DNA of 64,000 nucleotides from IDS-8 sp964424805 (GCA_964424805.1 CAYRKH010000002.1:69709-133708); one strand, 5' to 3'. Positions 52,824 through 63,141 are shown, counted from the first letter of the stretch. A program made the numbers and translations. The notes: generated by a model not told the origin, from the letters alone.

Positions 52824-53867
52824 TCAGTCCGTCGCCTTTCCCCTGATCCGTTTCTCGCGATAGCTGCTGGGGGACTCGCCGGTCCAGGCCCGGAACGCGC
52901 GCGAGAAGCTGCTGATCTCCGAGAATCCGAGCAGGAAGGCGACCTCGCTGATCGAGTGGAGGTTCTGGTTCATGTACTGCTCGGCCAGCTCGCGCCGCGT
53001 CTGGCTCAAAAGCTCACTGTAGGTGGTACCGCGGGCGAGCAAGCGATTTTGCAGGGTGCGCTCGCTTACGTTGAGCTCCTTCGCGACGTTCTGCTTACTG
53101 CAGTCTCCGGACGGCAGCAGGGCAATGAATGACGCACGGACCTGCGCGATGATGTCGTTGCGGTCGATCCGCTTCAGCAGCGCCAGCACCACCTGGTCAT
53201 TCTGCCGGGCCAGCTCGGCGTTTGCCGCCGGCAGGCGCACGGTCATGTCGCTTGCTTTGAAAACGAGGGTGTTCTTGTCGCTGCCGAATTCTACCGGCGC
53301 GCGGAACCAGTCGGTGAACCGAGCGACGTTGATCTCCGGGCGGGGCCGCCGGAGGTTGACGCGCAGCGGATCGAAATTCGGTCGGTAGATGAAGCGGCTG
53401 AAGCGCAGCAAGGTCGCCAGCCATGCGTCCTGGGGCGCGTACGCGCCCTTGCCGGTCGCCGGTAACATCGACAGGTGGAACGCGTCCGGCGTTTGCTCGA
53501 TCTCCGTAACGGCATTGGTCGAAACGAGTCCGAAGTATCGAACGATGCGGCGGCAGAACGATTCGAGGTCGTTGCTGGCGAAGAGCGAATAGCCGAGCGC
53601 GTGCAGCGAGGTCGGGTGCACGTTCTCCGCGATGGAAAGGCCGAAGGCGGGGTCCTGGGTGGCCTTCTCGGCCAGCTCGTACACGAGGGTCATCTGGTCG
53701 GCGGAATACCGCGTTGCCGGATCCCGCGCCGTGGCAATGTCGATGCCCGCGGTGGCGAAGATGGCGTGGCTGTCGATGCCACGTTCCTCGAGCGCCTGCG
53801 CCACGGCGACGGCCCAGCTTGCGATGACGTGCCGCTCCCTGTGTTCGTTCGATTTCTTCTGGGTCAT
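52824..53867 (-). CDS. AraC-family regulator with arabinose-binding-like N-terminal domain
   Basis: This 347-residue regulator has an N-terminal AraC-ligand-binding-type domain (LGYSLFASNDLESFCRRIVR) and the C-terminal double HTH (SISEVAFLLGFSEISSFSRAF, then GESPSSYREKR). It resembles OruR/ArgR-type regulators. Its ATG overlaps the cofD stop as ATGA, so it is translated with the F420 genes, which is an unusual position for a regulator. No target is assigned. Confidence 0.9.
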   Translation of the reverse strand: MTQKKSNEHRERHVIASWAVAVAQALEERGIDSHAIFATAGIDIATARDPATRYSADQMTLVYELAEKATQDPAFGLSIAENVHPTSLHALGYSLFASNDLESFCRRIVRYFGLVSTNAVTEIEQTPDAFHLSMLPATGKGAYAPQDAWLATLLRFSRFIYRPNFDPLRVNLRRPRPEINVARFTDWFRAPVEFGSDKNTLVFKASDMTVRLPAANAELARQNDQVVLALLKRIDRNDIIAQVRASFIALLPSGDCSKQNVAKELNVSERTLQNRLLARGTTYSELLSQTRRELAEQYMNQNLHSISEVAFLLGFSEISSFSRAFRAWTGESPSSYREKRIRGKATD

Positions 53868-54853
53868 TGCCGCCGGTTGGCTGCTCCTTCCGTGTTCCCG
53901 TTACGCAACCGCTCGATGAAGTGAAGTACCGCGCGTGCGAGCGTAGCGCGCACACGCGGCGTTTGCATCACGGTGTCGGCGATCTCCACCGCGATGCCGC
54001 CAGCCCTGACCTTGCCTGCCAGGGATTCATCGGCACCATCCACGATCATTCCGTCGATCAGCCCCCGATAGTGCTCTGCTACGGCGGCCGGAGAGACCTC
54101 ATGGCCGAACTCGCGCATCATCTTCGCCGTCGGGCCTTTTATAGCATCACCGCCGACGATCGGCGTTACCGCTACGATCGGTACGCTCGCGGTGCGCAAC
54201 GCCTCCGTAACGCCCGGGACGGCAAGGATGGGATCGATGCTGAGGTACGGATTGGACGGGCAGATGACGATGCCGTCCAGGGATCCCTGTCGCAGCAGGC
54301 GTAAAAGTGCCTCCGGCGGCCGCGCGCCCGCGGCGCCTTCGAAACGGATCGCGCTGGCTACCGGCTCGCAGCGCCGGCGTACGAAGTAGTCCTGGAACGC
54401 GAGCTCTCCGCCGTCCGTCACCACCATCGTCCTCACCGGGTCGTCGCTCATGGGGATCACCTCGGCAGGAATTTTGAATCGTCGCGCCAGGTCCGCCGTC
54501 ACTGCCGACAGGGACCGGCCCTCTCGAAGCCCGCGCGTACGCCAGACGTGCACGGCAAGGTCACGGTCGCCGATCCGGAACCACGTCTCCATGCCCAGCC
54601 GCTCGAGCTCGGCCAGGAAGGACCAGGTTTCGCCGTCGCGGCCCCAGCCGGTGTCCGGGTTGTTCAGTCCCGAGATCGTGTAGAGGAGGGTGTCGATGTC
54701 GGGTGAGACGTGCAGGCCGAGGTGCTCGAAGTCATCGCCGGTGTTCGCAAGAACCGATAGTTGCCCCTCCGGCAGCACGCCGGCCAGTCCGGCCGCGAGC
54801 CTGGCACCCCCCACGCCGCCGGACAGCGCGAGGATGCGTCCCGCAGCGCTCAT
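53864..54853 (-). CDS. cofD: 2-phospho-L-lactate transferase (F420 assembly)
   Basis: This 329-residue protein matches CofD/FbiA, which transfers the phospholactyl (or related) group to FO. Motifs include ALSGGVGGARLAAGL near the start, NTGDDFEHLGLHVSPDIDT and ICPSNPYLSIDPIL. The start overlaps the cofE stop as ATGA, and the araC gene overlaps its own stop. It is the partner of cofC and the FO synthase 50 kb away at the other end of the window. Confidence 0.93.
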   Translation of the reverse strand: MSAAGRILALSGGVGGARLAAGLAGVLPEGQLSVLANTGDDFEHLGLHVSPDIDTLLYTISGLNNPDTGWGRDGETWSFLAELERLGMETWFRIGDRDLAVHVWRTRGLREGRSLSAVTADLARRFKIPAEVIPMSDDPVRTMVVTDGGELAFQDYFVRRRCEPVASAIRFEGAAGARPPEALLRLLRQGSLDGIVICPSNPYLSIDPILAVPGVTEALRTASVPIVAVTPIVGGDAIKGPTAKMMREFGHEVSPAAVAEHYRGLIDGMIVDGADESLAGKVRAGGIAVEIADTVMQTPRVRATLARAVLHFIERLRNGNTEGAANRRQ

Positions 54854-55620
54854 CGAAAGAGGTCTCGTTCGCGGCTTCGCAACAATGCGCGGGCGCTGCC
54901 GGCGTCGCGCGGGATCGCGCAGCCGCGTACCAGCACGACCGGCCGGCCTTCAGCGGCCTGGCCCATCAGCAGCGAAGCGGCGGCGGCAAGCTCGTCGGCG
55001 ACGGCCGTTTCGGTGACCTCGAGTTTGCGGCCGTAGAGGTCGGGCGCGCCCCGGAGATCGAGCACCGGCAACAGCCCCGCCACGCCGATGGCGTGCCCGA
55101 CGATACCGTTGCGCCAGGCTCGCCCGATGCTGTCCGCAACAATGACGCCGACGCTGGCGCCGCACCGGTCTGCGAGCAGCTCGCGCACCTGCCGGGCGGA
55201 GGCATCCGGGTCCACCGGCAGCAGCAGCGCATGGCCCTCCTCGACGTTCGACTGGTCGATTCCGGCGTTGGCCATCACGATGCCGAGGCGATTCTCCGTA
55301 ATGAGGAGCTTTTCCGACTGGCGCACCACCTCGCTGGATTCCTGCAGTATCAGCTCGACGAGCCGCGGGTCCTTGCCGGTCGAGCGCGCGTATTCCTGCG
55401 CGCCCGTCGACGGCACGACGTCGGCGAGCGCGACGAGCCGCCCCTCGGCTTTGGAGACGACCTTCTGGGCGATGACCAAAACGTCGTCATCGCGGAACTC
55501 GATGCCCTGCTCCGTGGCCGAGCCGAGGATGATCTCCGGCAGCCGGTCGCCGGGCCGGATCGATGGGAAGCGCTGCAGTGCGATGAGCTCCAGCCGCTCG
55601 GGAGCATAACCTCGGGTCAT
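54850..55620 (-). CDS. cofE: Coenzyme F420-0:L-glutamate ligase
   Basis: This 256-residue protein matches CofE/FbiB N-terminal domain, which adds glutamates to F420-0. It has RFPSIRPGDRLPEIILG, VLVIAQKVVSKAEGR and the metal-site region VIVADSIGRAWRNGIVG. The actinobacterial FbiB C-terminal nitroreductase-like domain, which reduces dehydro-F420, is absent. That may mean a different intermediate, for example 3-phosphoglycerate-derived F420, or a separate reductase elsewhere. It is the first gene of the cofE-cofD-araC operon. Confidence 0.93.
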   Translation of the reverse strand: MTRGYAPERLELIALQRFPSIRPGDRLPEIILGSATEQGIEFRDDDVLVIAQKVVSKAEGRLVALADVVPSTGAQEYARSTGKDPRLVELILQESSEVVRQSEKLLITENRLGIVMANAGIDQSNVEEGHALLLPVDPDASARQVRELLADRCGASVGVIVADSIGRAWRNGIVGHAIGVAGLLPVLDLRGAPDLYGRKLEVTETAVADELAAAASLLMGQAAEGRPVVLVRGCAIPRDAGSARALLRSRERDLFR

Positions 55621-55651
55621 CGCGGATCCAGGCTATCCTGGCGGCGGGCAG

Positions 55652-56176
55652 TCACGGGGTTTTCCTGTGCGCGGCGGCGATGCACGAGGCCTGGTCGTAC
55701 ATGCCGGCCATGAGGTTCAGGACCCGCGACACGTCGTCCAGGGAATTGTTGGTCGAAATCGACCTCGTCAGCCCAATGAGCAGCTCGCGGCGGAACAGGG
55801 CGAACCGGTCGGTGATCTCCTGGCCTGCCCGCGTGACGACATAGGTGACCCCTTTTTTGCTGTCGCCGTTATTGGCCTTCTCGATCACACCGGCCTTGGC
55901 CAGCTTGCGGACACCGTACTGCAGGTTCGACTGGTCGTCGCGGTTCAGGAGCCGCCCGATGTCGGAGATGCTCTTGGGCCGGTTGTGCATGCGAATCACG
56001 TGCAGGACCGCGACGTCGGCACCGGAGAAGCCAAGCTCCGAGCAGCAGCCCATGCAATCCGAGCGCCAGCGCTCGAACGCCGCCGCGACCCGGAGAATAG
56101 AGAACTCGAGCTCGGTCAGGGCCACTTCGTATTCGTCGTCGGCGAGATGCCAGTGTTTGTCCAAAGCGGGGTTCAT
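55652..56176 (-). CDS. MarR-like winged-helix regulator
   Basis: A 174-residue MarR-like protein (FSGADVAVLHVIRMHNRPKS, then LNRDDQSNLQYGVRKLAKAG and VTRAGQEITDRFALFRRE). It stands 31 bp upstream of cofE on the same strand and divergent from the NCS1 permease gene, so it may control either. Two cysteines lie close together in the helical linker (CMGCC), possibly redox- or metal-sensing. Confidence 0.82.
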   Translation of the reverse strand: MNPALDKHWHLADDEYEVALTELEFSILRVAAAFERWRSDCMGCCSELGFSGADVAVLHVIRMHNRPKSISDIGRLLNRDDQSNLQYGVRKLAKAGVIEKANNGDSKKGVTYVVTRAGQEITDRFALFRRELLIGLTRSISTNNSLDDVSRVLNLMAGMYDQASCIAAAHRKTP

Positions 56177-56348
56177 TGGATGCCGCAGCTCATATGACCT
56201 TGTCTCCTCCTGTTCCCATCGCGGGAATCCGGCTTGCAGCCGCGGGCCGGCCGGCTGCGGTGAGCGGATTGACTATATCATGCAGTGTGGCATGCTCTGA
56301 AAAACAACCGTTAAAATTAGGCTTAAATAGCAAAAGTAGGGGGGTCAC

Positions 56349-57791
56349 ATGCAATCCAGCGAGCTAAACCGAAAAATCGAGGACCATGCCCTGGAGCCGG
56401 TTCCCGAGTCGGAACGCCAGAACTGGCTCAAGCTGTCGTGGAACACGGCCGGCATCTGCACCACGCTCATCCAGCTCTTCCTCGGCGCGCTGGTCGCATT
56501 CGTGGCCGGCATAAAGCTCGCGATCCTTGCCGGTGTGTTCGTCGTCATGTTCGGCGCGCTGATGGGATGGGGTGTGGGCCATATCAGTTTCCGCACCGGT
56601 TTCTCCAGCACCCTGATCTCCCGCACCTACGGGCTCGGCACTCGCGGTTCGGTGCTGGCCTCGGCCATTTTCGGCTTCATGATCATCGGCTTTCTCGCGA
56701 TCGAGAACGCCTTGCTCTACAAGGGGTTTTTGTTCTTCTTCGGTATCGAGGACACGCTACTCAGCAAGATCTCCATCTACGGCATCATGACGGTTGCCTG
56801 GGTAATGCTGACGGCCTTCGGCTTCCAGCTCGTCGCCAGGGTCTCGTCCGTCACGCTGATCGCCTTTTTGCTGGTATTGCTGTGGATGATGATCGACATC
56901 GTCATGCAATCCGGGCAGTCGTTCATGCAGGCGCTGACCTTCGGCACGCAGCTTCCGGCGGAGGCGATCGCCTCGATGGGTATCGACAGCAACGCCGACA
57001 AGTTCATATTCGCCGTTAACGTGCTGATCGGATCCGCGGGCGCCCTGGCCCTCGTGGACGGCGATTTCGGCCGTTACGCGAAGACCTCGAAGGACATCGG
57101 CATCGCGGCGCTGATCGGTAACTCGGCGATGTCGATCGGCATGCTGACGATCGGCGGTGTCGTGATGTACGCCGGTATGGCCTCCATCGTGGACTACTTC
57201 GTGACGGTCCGCGGGATGGACACGGCGGCGGCACACCAGCTCGCGCTCCAGAGCCCGGACAGCATCGCCTCGGCCTTCATCATCTTCGGCGGAGTGCTAG
57301 GCGCGATCCTGATGGTGCTCGCGCAGGGCAAGGCGCAGGTCCTCAACACGTACAGCGGCTCGCTGGCGCTAACCAACCTGTTCGACGTGGCGTTCAACTG
57401 GCGGCCGGGCCGCATCGTTTTCGTCGTGCTCGCGAACATCATCGGCCTCGTCATGCTCTACGGCAAGATTCTCGCGCTGGTCAACGCCTGGATCACGATT
57501 CTCGGCGTGATGACGACCGCGCTCGCCATGCTGATGATTTGTGACTACTTCATTGTGCGGCGGCGACTCGGGCAGACCGACATCGCGAGCCACCAGGAAG
57601 ATAACGTCAACTGGGCGGGCGTCGTATCCGTGGTCGCCGCTACCGTGCTGGCCCACTATGTGCTCGCACCGTGGCAGCCGGTGCAGTTCTTCACGTCGGC
57701 CCTTACCGTGCTGATCCTTTATCCGACGTTGAGGCTGCTCACGGCGCCGAAGACCGCGGTTGCTACGCCGGACGAAGTTCCCGAAGGCTGA
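56349..57791 (+). CDS. NCS1-family permease (purine/cytosine/allantoin type)
   Basis: This 480-residue protein has about twelve hydrophobic segments and NCS1-like sequences such as WNTAGICTTLIQLFLGALVA and GWGVGHISFRTGFSS. Members import nucleobases, hydantoins or thiamine. Divergent MarR regulator upstream and an amidohydrolase gene downstream suggest use of a cyclic amide such as a hydantoin or pyrimidine. An exact substrate cannot be assigned. Confidence 0.85.
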   Translation: MQSSELNRKIEDHALEPVPESERQNWLKLSWNTAGICTTLIQLFLGALVAFVAGIKLAILAGVFVVMFGALMGWGVGHISFRTGFSSTLISRTYGLGTRGSVLASAIFGFMIIGFLAIENALLYKGFLFFFGIEDTLLSKISIYGIMTVAWVMLTAFGFQLVARVSSVTLIAFLLVLLWMMIDIVMQSGQSFMQALTFGTQLPAEAIASMGIDSNADKFIFAVNVLIGSAGALALVDGDFGRYAKTSKDIGIAALIGNSAMSIGMLTIGGVVMYAGMASIVDYFVTVRGMDTAAAHQLALQSPDSIASAFIIFGGVLGAILMVLAQGKAQVLNTYSGSLALTNLFDVAFNWRPGRIVFVVLANIIGLVMLYGKILALVNAWITILGVMTTALAMLMICDYFIVRRRLGQTDIASHQEDNVNWAGVVSVVAATVLAHYVLAPWQPVQFFTSALTVLILYPTLRLLTAPKTAVATPDEVPEG

Positions 57792-57878
57792 TTGCACGGT
57801 GTGTCCGGGGCGGGATCCTGGAATCCCGCTCCGGCAACACGGCCGTCGAGCTTCGGGTGGCGACGATCGAGGCAGGTC

Positions 57879-59270
57879 ATGAGCCGCACCGCTGGTAAAC
57901 GAATGCACAGAAAGCAATATCCGTTTCGGCTTTTTTCGATCGTACTTCTGGCCGCGCTGGGTTCCGCTGCCAGTGTTGCCGCCGATTATGATCGACCGCC
58001 CGAATTTGCAAGCCCCGATCACATTACCATTATCCACGCCGGCACTTTACTTGCGGTCCCTGGTGAAGCGCCGCTGAAGAACCGTTCCATAGTCATAGAG
58101 AACGGCAGTATTAGCGAGATCAGAAGCGGGTTTATTGATGCTACTGAGGTTGACGCGGAGGGGGACGTCAAAGTCGTAGACCTGTCGCAGCAATTCGTGA
58201 TGCCGGGCTTTATCGATCTGCACGTGCACCTGACCGGGCAGGCTGGCAGCGGTGGGAAGCTTGATGCGGTCACCAACACCGATGCAGATACGGCATTTAC
58301 CGCGCAGATGTACGCCAAGCGCACGCTGATGGGAGGCTTCACCACGGTGCGGGATCTCGGGTCTGCTGGCAACTCGATTTTTGCGCTCCGCGATGCCATC
58401 GCCGAAGGCAAGGTAGCCGGCCCCAAGATTCTTGCTGCGGGCGAGTCCATTACTCCGACAGGGGGGCACGCAGATGTCCACGGCTTCCGGCCCGAAGTCC
58501 TTCGAGCGATTCCTTCCAGTGGGGTCTGCGACGGTGCGGACGACTGCCGGGCCGCTGTCCGACGGCAGGTAAAGCGGGGCGCGGACGTCATCAAGGTGAC
58601 CGCGACCGGCGGCGTGATGAGCGAAACGGCAACCGGTACCGGGCAGCAGTTCACGGACGAAGAGCTGAAGGCGATAGCTGAAACCGCGCATTCACTCGGG
58701 CGCAAGGTGACGGCACACGCGCATGCCAGGGAAGGTATCGAGGCGGCGTTGCGTGCCGGATTCGATTCGATTGAGCACGCAATGTGGGCCGATAAGGAAA
58801 CAATGGAACTGTTCAAGAGCACCGGCGCATGGCTGGTTCCGACTGTTTATCCGATAACTGCGGTCGGGGACACCCCGGAGAAGATGCGCCAAGGTCCATT
58901 CAAGGACATGCCTCCTCCGGTAATGGAGAAGCTGCTGCAGCTCGGACGGCAACCCAAGGTCATGACCCGGTTGGCGCATGACATGGGCGTCAAGATCGCC
59001 CTCGGCACCGACTCCGGGGTCTCACCCCACGGGGAGAACGCCAATGAGTTCGTCGAGTACGTCAATGCGGGAATGAACGAGATGGAGGCCCTGATGGCGG
59101 GTACCGTTCATGCTGCCGAGGCTGCTGGCGTCTCAGATAAGGTAGGAACGATCGAGCCTGGAAAAGCGGCGGATATTGTGGCGATGGACGTAAATCCACT
59201 GGACGACATCAACGCAGTCCTCGACCTACGGTTCATCATGCGTGACGGGGTAATCTTCAAGGAGAGGTGA
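57879..59270 (+). CDS. Exported metal-dependent amidohydrolase, first paralogue
   Basis: A protein of about 463 residues with a signal peptide (FRLFSIVLLAALGSAASVAA). Metal ligands are visible in IDLHVHLTG, the lysine in ADVIKVTATGG, and TAHAHAREGIEAA and SIEHAMWADK; LGTDSGVSPHG completes the set. The insert CDGADDCRAAVR near residue 220 is shared by the gene at 63142. The start at 57879 has GAGG at good spacing; 57903 is the alternative, giving a shorter signal peptide. It resembles imidazolonepropionase-like or prolidase-like exported amidohydrolases. Confidence 0.88.
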   Translation: MSRTAGKRMHRKQYPFRLFSIVLLAALGSAASVAADYDRPPEFASPDHITIIHAGTLLAVPGEAPLKNRSIVIENGSISEIRSGFIDATEVDAEGDVKVVDLSQQFVMPGFIDLHVHLTGQAGSGGKLDAVTNTDADTAFTAQMYAKRTLMGGFTTVRDLGSAGNSIFALRDAIAEGKVAGPKILAAGESITPTGGHADVHGFRPEVLRAIPSSGVCDGADDCRAAVRRQVKRGADVIKVTATGGVMSETATGTGQQFTDEELKAIAETAHSLGRKVTAHAHAREGIEAALRAGFDSIEHAMWADKETMELFKSTGAWLVPTVYPITAVGDTPEKMRQGPFKDMPPPVMEKLLQLGRQPKVMTRLAHDMGVKIALGTDSGVSPHGENANEFVEYVNAGMNEMEALMAGTVHAAEAAGVSDKVGTIEPGKAADIVAMDVNPLDDINAVLDLRFIMRDGVIFKER

Positions 59271-59534
59271 ACGTTACGCGGGTGCAGTAACGGCCAGGCA
59301 GCACAAAATACATTAACCGGCGGCACAGCCGCTTCCATTCCTGCCGTGTTCATGGGCTGCTGGATTAACGGTGGTGAGTCGCTTATCCTACCTCCAGTCG
59401 GAAGAACGCGTGGGTCCGACCTTCTCCCCACTACCACAGTTTAACAACCCTGGAATCCTCTCCTTTCTCCTTTAACTGCCCCGCTGACTTCACCCTCCCC
59501 GGCGCTTTATGCATCCACCCGTGACGGTGCCGGA

Positions 59535-60515
59535 ATGAGGCGATCGCCGGCGGCCGTGTTGCCCGGCCTCCTGTGCTGTACTGCAATTGCCCTGGTGGCT
59601 GCGATCATTGCCGGCGCCCTGGGTGGTTCTGCGCTCCTGTATGCGCTGCTCATTGGAATGCTGCTGCACCGTTTCGCCGCGCACACGCGGCTCGTGCCGG
59701 GTACCAGGTTTTCGGCGCGAACCGTGCTTCAGGTCGGCGTCGCGCTGCTCGGCCTGCGCATATCCGTAAACGAGGTTGTCGCCCTGGGTATGACGCCTGT
59801 CGCGATCGCGCTCGTCTCGATACCCGCTACCATCCTGTTCGGAGTGCTGTTCGCCCGCGTCCTTGGGCTGACGAAATCCGCGGGCGTGTTGAGCGGCGGC
59901 GCGGTCGCGATCTGCGGGCCATCCGCGGCGATGTCCATAGCCGCCGTACTGCCTGAACAGGAGGACCTGGAGCAACAACTGATCTACACCATCGTCGGCG
60001 TGACCGCGCTCAGCACGTTGGCCATGCTGCTGTATCCGCTGCTGGTTACACTGCTTCAGATGCCAGGCGTCGAGGCGGGGTTCTTCCTCGGCGGGACGAT
60101 TCACAATATTCCACAGGTGGTCGGCGCGGGCTTTATGATTTCCGAAGTGGCGGGTGATACCGCTACTTTCACCAAGCTGCTGCGCGTCGCCATGCTTGCG
60201 CCAGCGGTACTACTTGTTTCCATCGCCGTTGCGCGCGGCGGCCAGGCCTCCAGCGGCGGTGCGGGAATCCCTGCATTCCTGCTCGCGTTCGTGGCGCTGG
60301 TAATCCTGAACAGCCTTGGCTGGGTGCCGGATCGAATCGGTGCGCCGCTCGAATTGGTGTCGCGCGCCTGCCTGGTGGTGGCAATCGCGGCGATCGGCCT
60401 GCAAGCATCATTCAGAGGCTTGATGGCTTCCGGCTGGCGGCCGATGCTGCTGCTGGTCTTCGAAACCCTGTTCCTCGCCGGCCTGGTGCTGGCAATCCTC
60501 TACCTCCTGAACTGA
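59535..60515 (+). CDS. YeiH-family putative sulfate exporter-type membrane protein
   Basis: This 326-residue hydrophobic protein matches the YeiH/UPF0324 family. It has LLYALLIGMLLHRFAA, VGVALLGLRISVNEV and SGGAVAICGPSAAMSIAAVLP, and the characteristic FLGGTIHNIPQVVGAG. Family members may export sulfite- or sulfate-like anions and sulfonate products. It lies 264 bp after an amidohydrolase gene. The role in this locus is not clear. Confidence 0.85.
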   Translation: MRRSPAAVLPGLLCCTAIALVAAIIAGALGGSALLYALLIGMLLHRFAAHTRLVPGTRFSARTVLQVGVALLGLRISVNEVVALGMTPVAIALVSIPATILFGVLFARVLGLTKSAGVLSGGAVAICGPSAAMSIAAVLPEQEDLEQQLIYTIVGVTALSTLAMLLYPLLVTLLQMPGVEAGFFLGGTIHNIPQVVGAGFMISEVAGDTATFTKLLRVAMLAPAVLLVSIAVARGGQASSGGAGIPAFLLAFVALVILNSLGWVPDRIGAPLELVSRACLVVAIAAIGLQASFRGLMASGWRPMLLLVFETLFLAGLVLAILYLLN

Positions 60516-60725
60516 GGAGGATTCGCCAACCCCTCGCGCATGCGTCTGCCATGCGCTTCGGTGTGTCGTCAAGTGTGCGAGTTCCGGTGTGCAGATTCCT
60601 ACCTTGCTTCTTCTGTCGGTCTTCTTGCCTGAAAAGACACCCTCCTGTTGGAAAGCAAATGTAGTTTCCGACATCGGGGCCAGGTGCCAGGAGCTGTTTA
60701 ACAGCAATTCAAAGGGAAGTAGTCT

Positions 60726-63098
60726 ATGAACAGATCGTTGCCGACAGTTGCCTGTGTGGGCCTGCTCGCGTTTTTTTGCTCGACAGCGCAAGGCGCAATC
60801 CAGGCGGGCGTATCCGGTTCAGGTCCGGCGCTGGAAGAGATCATCGTGACGGCAACGAAGCGGGAGGTCAGCGTCCATGATGTGCCCGTTTCCATGTCAG
60901 TCACCTCCGGCGAAGAACTCAATAACCTGAGTATCAACAACCTGGAGGAGCTTTCCGGTTATCTGCCGAACCTGACGATCGCGGATACCGCGGTTACGAC
61001 GAACATCTATATGCGAGGTATCGGCTCGGGGCTGGACCGCGGCTTCGAGCAGTCCGTGGGCCTGTTTGTAGACGGCGTATACATGGGGAGAAGCAAGCAG
61101 TATCGCGCGCCGATGTTCGATGTCGACAGGATCGAAGTACTGCGCGGCCCGCAACCGGTCCTGTTCGGCAAGAACACCACTGCTGGTGCGATAAAGGTGG
61201 AAACGCGCAAACCTCGTCCTGGGCAGGACTGGGAAGCGGAGGTTTCGGCTGAGCACGAGTTCGAATATTCCGGAAATCACTATACTGGTGCGATTGCCGG
61301 TTCGCCCACCGAAACCCTGGGGCTGCGGTTTGCGGCGACATACGAGGAAAGCGACGGTTACCTGCGCAATACCCTGTTGGACCGGGACGAACCATCGACC
61401 GAGCAATGGCTGGCGCGGGTGACGGGGGTATGGGAACCCGTCGACGGAGCGAGTGTGACGCTCAAGTACGAACATGCCGACTTCCGGCTCGATGGTGCGC
61501 TTGGCGAAGCGTCGAAGATCGGCCAACTCGAAGTAAGCAATGCGCTCACCGACGAGATGTCGTACCGGCTCCTGTTCGGTCCGAACGGCGTCTACGCTCT
61601 CGACCCGCAGGTTGATGACAGGCTCGACTTTCGCCGCTCTTCGGACGACGTGATGGGACCGCAGGGGGGGAAGCAGAAGGTTGACAATGTTGCGTTGACC
61701 CTGGAGAAGGATCTGGAAAATCACGTCCTTACGGCGGTCCTGGGTTATTCCGCCTACGACTATGCGCTCGGCAACGACATCGACTTTCTGCCGGTCCCGA
61801 TGACCTACCAGTACATCGAGGAAGATTTCAGCCAAACGAGTGCGGAGATTCGCCTGGCCTCGGACACCGACGGCCGGATCGATTACATGATAGGCCTGTA
61901 CTGGCAGGACAATAGCCTCGATATGCGGCCGGTGACGAAAAACAACTTCGCATACGTCGGGCCGATATTTCCACCGCCTTCCGGAACGACGGTAATCAGC
62001 TCCATCGACTACAGGGTAGGGTACTACCTCGATACCCGCTCGACTTCCGGATTCGCACAGGTAAGCTGGGAGATCGCAGAGGACGTGTCGCTTACGCTGG
62101 GTGGTCGTTACGGCAAGGAGTCGAAGGACGTTATCCGAACGTCGGAATGTTTGCGGTTGGACGGCTCGCCGTTTGACGTCGTCGACAATCCATCCGACAA
62201 CCTGGTAGTGAATGTTCTTCGCCAGTGCCCGGATATTGTTTCCTATTCGAATGACCGGGATGAGTCCCACTTCATGCCGTCGGCTCAGCTGCAGTGGAAC
62301 GCTACCGACGATGTCATGATGTATGCGAAATGGGACCGGAGCTACAAGTCGGGAGGCTTCAACGCGGGAACGAGAGCCACCCTGGCCGATATCGAGTACG
62401 ACGAGGAACGTGCGACCGGGTACGAGGTCGGTATCAAGACGCGCTTTGCGGACAACGCCGCTACGATAAATGTGGCGGCGTTCGATACGAAGTTCGACGA
62501 TATGCAGGTGACTACGATTGTCGGCGCTGGCCAAACGGTATTGTCGAATGCCGGAGCAGCCACGACCCGAGGTGTTGAATTCGACGGTGCGTGGGCCGTT
62601 ACGGACTGGATGACGGTCGGCGGATCCGGCGCCTACCTCGACGCTGCCTACGACGAGTATAGCAGCGGACCCTGTACGGCCGATCAACGCGCTCTCGCCG
62701 GATTGGCGGGCGTTCCGTGCTTCCAGGACCTCACCGGAAAGACCACGGCTTACGCGCCGGAGTGGACGGCGAATCTCTTCACGGACATGAGTTTCGACGT
62801 TTCGTCCAGCTTTATTTTGCGGCTGCGCCTGGATGCCGGCTTCACGGACGAGTACTTCTACGATGCGGACCTCGATCCCAATACCCGTCAATCGAGCTTC
62901 TGGCGCTATGGCGCACGTGTGTCGCTTGCGGACGCCGGGGACAGGTGGGAGCTGTCGCTGCTGGGCAAGAACCTGAGCAACGAAAAAATTGCCGTATGGG
63001 GTACCGACGTTGGGATGGTTCCCGGGTCGTACTTTGCCTTTACTGAAATGCCGAGGACCGTTGCGTTGCAGGCCCGGTATCGTTTTGGAATGAACTGA
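60726..63098 (+). CDS. TonB-dependent outer-membrane receptor
   Basis: This 790-residue receptor has a signal peptide (LPTVACVGLLAFFCSTAQGA), a TonB-box/plug start LEEIIVTATKREVSVHD, and the plug signature RIEVLRGPQPVLFGKNTTAG, with QPV in place of the usual QGT. The barrel has four cysteines in loop-like segments (about residues 470-500 and 645-665). It ends QARYRFGMN. It is followed by an amidohydrolase gene 43 bp later. Ligand unknown. Confidence 0.93.
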   Translation: MNRSLPTVACVGLLAFFCSTAQGAIQAGVSGSGPALEEIIVTATKREVSVHDVPVSMSVTSGEELNNLSINNLEELSGYLPNLTIADTAVTTNIYMRGIGSGLDRGFEQSVGLFVDGVYMGRSKQYRAPMFDVDRIEVLRGPQPVLFGKNTTAGAIKVETRKPRPGQDWEAEVSAEHEFEYSGNHYTGAIAGSPTETLGLRFAATYEESDGYLRNTLLDRDEPSTEQWLARVTGVWEPVDGASVTLKYEHADFRLDGALGEASKIGQLEVSNALTDEMSYRLLFGPNGVYALDPQVDDRLDFRRSSDDVMGPQGGKQKVDNVALTLEKDLENHVLTAVLGYSAYDYALGNDIDFLPVPMTYQYIEEDFSQTSAEIRLASDTDGRIDYMIGLYWQDNSLDMRPVTKNNFAYVGPIFPPPSGTTVISSIDYRVGYYLDTRSTSGFAQVSWEIAEDVSLTLGGRYGKESKDVIRTSECLRLDGSPFDVVDNPSDNLVVNVLRQCPDIVSYSNDRDESHFMPSAQLQWNATDDVMMYAKWDRSYKSGGFNAGTRATLADIEYDEERATGYEVGIKTRFADNAATINVAAFDTKFDDMQVTTIVGAGQTVLSNAGAATTRGVEFDGAWAVTDWMTVGGSGAYLDAAYDEYSSGPCTADQRALAGLAGVPCFQDLTGKTTAYAPEWTANLFTDMSFDVSSSFILRLRLDAGFTDEYFYDADLDPNTRQSSFWRYGARVSLADAGDRWELSLLGKNLSNEKIAVWGTDVGMVPGSYFAFTEMPRTVALQARYRFGMN

Positions 63099-63141
63099 GC
63101 TGATCGAAATTCAGCAATTGGCAGTGCGCGCGACGTTCTCG

